Notes under the pieces: model-generated | What the model saw: only the letters and a program-made list of their open reading frames with translations | What the model was told of the DNA's origin: nothing | Databases searched by the model: none | Made by a program: the position numbers and the translations under genes | Origin: Hymenochaete sp. R1 | Taxonomy: Eukaryota; Basidiomycota; Agaricomycetes; Hymenochaetales; Hymenochaetaceae | Direction: 5' to 3' | DNA: 64,000 nucleotides | NCBI GenBank assembly: GCA_019400425.1 | Contig: JAFREE010000049.1 | Location: 89,087 to 153,086, forward strand | Part shown: positions 59,583-64,000 of the stretch, one piece after another | How the letters are laid out: each line of letters begins with the position of its first letter | Numbering within the stretch: position 1 is the first letter of the stretch

Positions 59583-60998
59583 ATGCGTTCGTTCTTGTTT
59601 GTATCTCTCCTCCGTTCTGTGTGGGCCTTGTCGTCCATGTCCGTGATCGAAAGCGATAGTGATAGTACACCGTACGTTTTCCCCCCTCTCCGTTTCTCCG
59701 GTTCGCCTCTCACCTATTACATACCGTATATCGCATACCATATCTTCGACTCACCATCCAACACCATCACCGATAACGGCCCAACACCAGTTCACCCAGA
59801 TTCGGCCGATGTGGCACGCACATCTCAGAAGAGGATAAAGAAAGAGCGGAGTACGACTTCCGGATGAGGCTGGCTGCATTGGAGAGGGAGGAGGCGATCG
59901 CGAACGGCTTCCCTAGGTCTGGGAACAGGCTCGGGGGTGGGATCTATGGAGCTGGACCCTTCAGCTTCGGCGTGTACTTTCATGTTATCATGAAGGATGA
60001 CACTCCTGGAGGTGGTAATATCTCGTACGTCCATCCTGGTATTCTAAGCTGCGATTAAGCGCTCTTGTCAATCTAACCGAATCGTCGGACGTTCTCGATA
60101 CTATACTGATAGAGACGGAGTTGTTAAAGACCAAATGCGGATCCTGAACGCCGCATATCGACCCGCTAACGTCTTCTTCACGTTCAAGGAGACGACCCGG
60201 ACCTTGAACGCCGACTACTTCAACAGTGCCCTTGACGATGATGCGCTTCGAGCGCAAATGAAAGAAGGGCTGAGGCGAGGGGACCAGAAGGCACTGAATG
60301 TGTACACTGTTGCGGCAGACTCGACGGCCTCACGACTTAACTCAGCGGCGATGATTGGAAAGTCTACGGAACCACAGGACTATGCGGGGATGCCGAACGA
60401 TGACGGTATCGTTCTCAACTACTTGACGATGCTTGGAGCCGGTGGTGAGGGGTCCGATGAAGTAGTGTATTCCGGCGTTGGGGGTGATAACGTACGGTAT
60501 TCCATGAACAACAAAGACTTCACAGATTATATAACTGACCTCAGGCTCTTTCTCCTTTCACGCGGACAGGCCCTTGTTAGGTTGACTAGTCAATGGCTCG
60601 GACTTCCTCAATTTGAAGTGAGTTACTCCATTTTGTTCGTGCATTTGGTCATGAACATAAAAACTGATTCAATCTGATTCTCATAGGATTCCAGCGCCAG
60701 TCGTGTTCATGAGACTGACCGTCAAGACGAGTCCCCGTTGACAATCGAGCTGGCGAATCGTTGCCCGCCGGGAATGGAAACTAGCCATTCCGCAGAGCAT
60801 CAAGTCGATAACGTCGAAGGTAAGCTACTTAACAACTAGTACTATTGTACTACTACTGCGAATAGGACACGTCACTGACTCACGTAACATGTCGCCTGTC
60901 TCGCAGATCGTTCTGAGACTGTATGTTTCCAGACGGGTGACTTTACATCTGAGCAGAAACAAATCATGGCCGAGCAGATCTCGCTCTATCGGTCTTGA
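59583..60998 (+). CDS. M43-derived pseudoprotease (zinc site lost)
   Basis: Paralogue of the M43 genes at 45 and 62 kb with the same five-exon architecture: 59583-59671, 59800-60024, 60113-60617, 60687-60819 and 60907-60998 (1044 nt, 347 residues). It aligns throughout: CGTHISEEDKERAEYDFR, GPFSFGVYFHVIMKDDTPGGGNI, QMRILNAAY and DDGIVLNYLTMLG. Where the paralogues have [14 protein letters not shown] it reads ALVRLTSQWLGLPQ (about 258-271), so all three zinc histidines and the catalytic Glu are gone. The Met-turn NYMDYS is also replaced. About 30 extra residues precede the site. The frame and every splice site are intact, so it may be kept as a non-enzymatic secreted protein (decoy or inhibitor is speculation). 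A short N-terminal signal peptide is present. Confidence 0.75.
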
Positions 60999-61636
60999 TG
61001 GAAGGCATTTGAAGGGTGCTACCATACCGCGTTTAGAACAATTTTGTATCTGAAATCGGTGTCAGACTTGCGTGAATGACTGAGGGCCGAGAGTTTGAAC
61101 GTACGCGAAAAGTCATTTACAAACGTTTCCGAGCCGAGCACTTCCTGGCCTGGTCTACGTTCCTCCGCTAAGGGTTCTGCCAGTGGTATATGCATTTGCA
61201 GGTTTTTTAGACCAAGATATGAATTCCACCGCGTGAAATATTCTTTAGTGGAGTCTTCCCGCAGAGATTGAAGCCATTGTCAACATCAGTCTCCTTTCAG
61301 GCTTCCCCGTCATTTTTCGATTGAATTGATTGAAGGTGATATATCGGCGCTAATTTGACTTTCCTACTGTCTTCCAGCAAAGCACTGTCTTACGAGTGTC
61401 GAACTTAACACTGTCATACCACATGTTCCTTGAGCTGATATTTCTTTCTCCCTTGATTCTAGTCCCTTCATCCAACGACATCGGCTCACTAGTACCTCAG
61501 CTTCGTGCTTTTCTGGATGTACTCCATACTTACTTCCCGTCAAACAGCACTTGAGCTAGCATCCACTTCCTAGACACCCAACTTGGTGATATGCAATTTT
61601 TCTCCGTCACGGTGGCACCATTTCGCTACGATTTCG
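60999..61636. other. intergenic, contains inner end of duplication 2
   Basis: From about 61195 onward the sequence is the inverted match of 46130-46555, upstream of the M43 genes. No coding sequence supported. Confidence 0.5.
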
Positions 61637-61643
61637 TATAAAA
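61637..61643 (+). promoter_or_regulatory. TATA box of M43 copy B
   Basis: TATAAAA 95 bp upstream of the ATG at 61738 and in the same position as in copy A. Confidence 0.6.
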
Positions 61644-61737
61644 CGCAGCTCGAACTTCAGTGATTTCCCTCAGTATCCGTACTACAAAATACTTGAGAAG
61701 ACGCTTTGCTCGATCTGCTCTCCTTCTCGTCCACTCC

Positions 61738-62937
61738 ATGTTTCTCAAGATCCGGACCAGTATCATCTATGCCGCCCTGGCTGCTACTTCTGTGATAGCC
61801 CTGGGAGGTGGAAACTCGGACTCGGCAGTTCACAATCAAACGTTCGTCCATTCATATTATTATTTAATCTGCTCAACTCATGGATCCTCGTATTATCGTC
61901 ATCATGTTTTAGGGATATCGAGAGATGCTCCACCTACATGAGCCCAGAAGAGCATAAAGCCGCTACGAAGGAGTTCAACGACAAGTTGAAGAATATGACT
62001 GAGGGTGCCGCGGCTGGCCCATTTAACTTCCAGGTCATCTTCCATGTCATTAGCAGAGACCAGACTGAGACTGGAGGCAATATTCCGTATGTGTTCTTTC
62101 TTTGTCACACAACACTCATACAATACATACATGTTTAAATTCTATGACTTTGTTTCTGACTTCATCGTTTCACTCCTAACAGCGACTCTGTCCTCCGTCA
62201 GCAAATGACCGCTCTCAACACAGCATACAGCTCAAGCGGGATCTCTTTCACACTTAAGAAAGTGACACGTACAGTGGACGCAGGCATCTTCGAAAATGCT
62301 GATGCAGGGAACGCATACGAGTCCCGGATGAAACGGTCTCTGCGCGAAGGAGGGGCATCGACGATGAACGTTTATTTCATCAAGTTGAATAGCGCACTGG
62401 GTTATGCGACGTATCCGTCGTGGTATACCAGTAATCCTACAAACGACGGCGTGCTCATCAATTATCTTACGGTGCCCGGAATCAGAGGGGTTATGCCCAG
62501 GTACAACCAGGGCAAGACCCTTGTGCATGAAGCCGGACACTGGCTCGGACTCGCCCATGTTTTCGACCAGACCACAATAGTAAGTATTAAATCCCGTTTT
62601 CTTTTCGCATATCCCTTCACTTAGAGAATGAAATCCCGCTGACCTTCCGAAAAGTCGGGGAATATGTGCTACGGTGTTGGAGATTACGTAGACGACACAC
62701 CTATTCAGGTCGAGAAGACATATGGCTGTCCTAGCGGCAAAGACTCTTGTCCTTTGCAAGCGGGTCTCGATTCCATCCGTACGCGTTCTCTTTCTCTGAC
62801 TCATGGGATCTTGCAGACGGTTTAATCAATTTGATTTAGGTAATTATATGGATTACTCTGACGATTCTTGCATGACTGGCTTCACGACTCAACAAGTGAC
62901 GAGGATGAACCAGGCCATTGCCATGTATAGGCCTTGA
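61738..62937 (+). CDS. M43-type secreted metalloprotease, copy B (intact)
   Basis: Secreted zinc metalloprotease of the metzincin M43 (pappalysin/cytophagalysin) type. Exons 61738-61841, 61913-62086, 62183-62579, 62655-62778 and 62840-62937 give 298 residues. Signal peptide in [19 protein letters not shown]. The catalytic site is [16 protein letters not shown]: zinc ligands His 208, 212 and 218 and catalytic Glu 209. The Met-turn is NYMDYS (about 268-273). Cysteines follow the family spacing ([18 protein letters not shown]). It probably digests extracellular protein. It is convergent with the FunK1 kinase copy B, with 235 bp between the stops. Among the three M43-type genes here this is the only one with both open frame and active site. 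Confidence 0.88.
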
Positions 62938-63172
62938 ATTTAAAGTACATATACTATCTGAATATCCGTCGAGGATTTGACAAAGCACACTGGTGTAGAC
63001 CACAGTAATTTCAAATATATACATAAGATGATGATGCTATCCAAGAAGACATTGGTATAATACATGATTGCAGAGTATGTTGAGACGTGAATCCAAATCT
63101 AGAATGTCCGTACAGCTGCCTCCATAAAAAGGGAAAGAAGTATACAATAAGTAATGAAAAGGAAATAAAAAA

Positions 63173-64000
63173 CTACTCGATAGAGGATCGATATCGCTTT
63201 TCATTTCGGAATTCTCCTTGATAAGACGACATTTCCCCTTTTCTTTTGAGCTCTCTACGATTTATAATTGCCAATTGATTCACTGTCAACGACCTCTGCG
63301 ACCCTTGCACGGCATGATCAACACATCCATCGCCCGATCTGCCTTTCCACTTTTCGTTCTCTAAAGCTTCCTTCATAACGTTTCTAGTCCAGTCATGCGA
63401 GCTTATAAGATCCAGGGATGCTTTCATCGTTTCCTTCCTGCGCTGTGTTTCCTGAACATCTCCGTCGTCATCACTGTCTATACCTCCCTTGGTCAGAGGA
63501 CGATACCTACGTCCAAACGCAACCCAAAGTTCCGTGAGGAGTTTTCGCAACTCGCTTCGATTAAGTTCCAGGCTTTCGATAGCCAATTCACCTTCTCGAA
63601 ATCTACCTTCTTTAAGATCGTACCTTGCTGGATTGACATCGAAGATTGAGAGGAAAGTGGCCCTTTTATTATCCTCCATCGTGCTCGCAGCACGTCTGAT
63701 ACAAATCCAGGCTAAGACATGAACGAATGACTCGAGATCATCGATAACTTCATGCGTAACGAACAGGTCTTTGGCACGCGCACGCATCAAAGCAACCGAC
63801 AAGAATTGCCAGGTTCCCTGATAAGACCAAGAGACGTCAATAATGTTCAAAACATAATCATCGGAGAGTCGACCTACCGTTCGTTCATGCGTCCTTGCTA
63901 CTTTGTCATCCATGCTTTTGGATAGCTCCCAATCGATCAGAATGCCAGTACCATCGGGCAAAATGAGAATGTTTCCAATTGAGATATCCCTGTGAAGGAT
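63173..64000 (-). CDS. FunK1-type fungal protein kinase, copy B (partial, 5' end outside window)
   Basis: Inverted copy of the kinase at 42152-44588. The visible exons are 63888 to the window edge (partial) and 63817-63173, separated by a 70-nt intron starting GTAGGT. The catalytic loop starts at the window edge with ILHRDISIGNILI and ILIDWELSKSMDD follows. The C-terminal region keeps FLSVALMRARA, DDLESFVHVLAWI and the basic tail RNEKRYRSSIE. The segment after WVAFGRRYR differs clearly from copy A (acidic DSDDDGD insert), so the C-lobe linker is diverging faster than its surroundings. The N-lobe lies beyond 64000. Confidence 0.82.
   Translation of the reverse strand: MLHRDISIGNILILPDGTGILIDWELSKSMDDKVARTHERTVGRLSDDYVLNIIDVSWSYQGTWQFLSVALMRARAKDLFVTHEVIDDLESFVHVLAWICIRRAASTMEDNKRATFLSIFDVNPARYDLKEGRFREGELAIESLELNRSELRKLLTELWVAFGRRYRPLTKGGIDSDDDGDVQETQRRKETMKASLDLISSHDWTRNVMKEALENEKWKGRSGDGCVDHAVQGSQRSLTVNQLAIINRRELKRKGEMSSYQGEFRNEKRYRSSIE

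Larger units (their letters stand above)
61195..64000 (-). repeat. inverted segmental duplication 2, right arm (runs off the window)
   Basis: Partner of 43761-46555 in inverted orientation, at least 2.8 kb long, with the arms separated by about 14.6 kb. It includes promoter, M43 gene, spacer and the FunK1 3' part. Confidence 0.85.

Overview
The window looks like nuclear DNA of a filamentous basidiomycete, most likely an Agaricomycete. Coding regions are split by many short introns (about 40-110 nt, GT-AG with CTAAC/CTGAC-like branch sites). The content fits that group: a FunK1-type fungal kinase, M43 metalloproteases, HSL-type esterases and ATP-type PEP carboxykinase. Exon structures below were built by hand from splice sites, frame continuity and paralogue comparison; no search was run.

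Layout. 0.7-1.7 kb: small unknown gene. 1.9-11.4 kb: three minus-strand HSL-type alpha/beta hydrolases with the licensing factor CDC6 between the first and second, plus a relic of a secreted-protein family at 7.2 kb. 11.8-14 kb: two head-to-head hotdog thioesterases. 16.3-18.5 kb: nine-exon MFS transporter. 18.8-27.2 kb: an accessory island in which two inverted copies of an unknown gene flank an MLKL-like kinase and a broken repeat-type gene. 27.6-30.8 kb: MCM2. 31.6-36.9 kb: FIT-family pseudogene, F-box-like gene, formate/nitrite transporter. 38.5-40 kb: secreted protein copy 1. 40-42 kb: repeat-rich DNA with a MITE-like element. 42.1-46.1 kb: a convergent FunK1 kinase/M43 protease module. 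48-57 kb: PP2C phosphatase, intact FIT gene, secreted protein copy 2, PEPCK. 59.6-64 kb: an M43-derived pseudoenzyme, then an inverted second copy of the M43/FunK1 module running off the window end.

Housekeeping genes (CDC6, MCM2, PP2C, PEPCK, FNT) are interleaved with recently duplicated accessory genes. Four paralogue pairs lie in opposite orientation, and one member is often decayed: the FIT copy at 32 kb has a nonsense codon and frameshifts, the M43 copy at 45 kb has a 1-bp deletion, and the M43 paralogue at 60 kb keeps an open frame but has lost its zinc site. CDC6 and MCM2 both act in origin licensing; the sequence gives no evidence that they are co-regulated.
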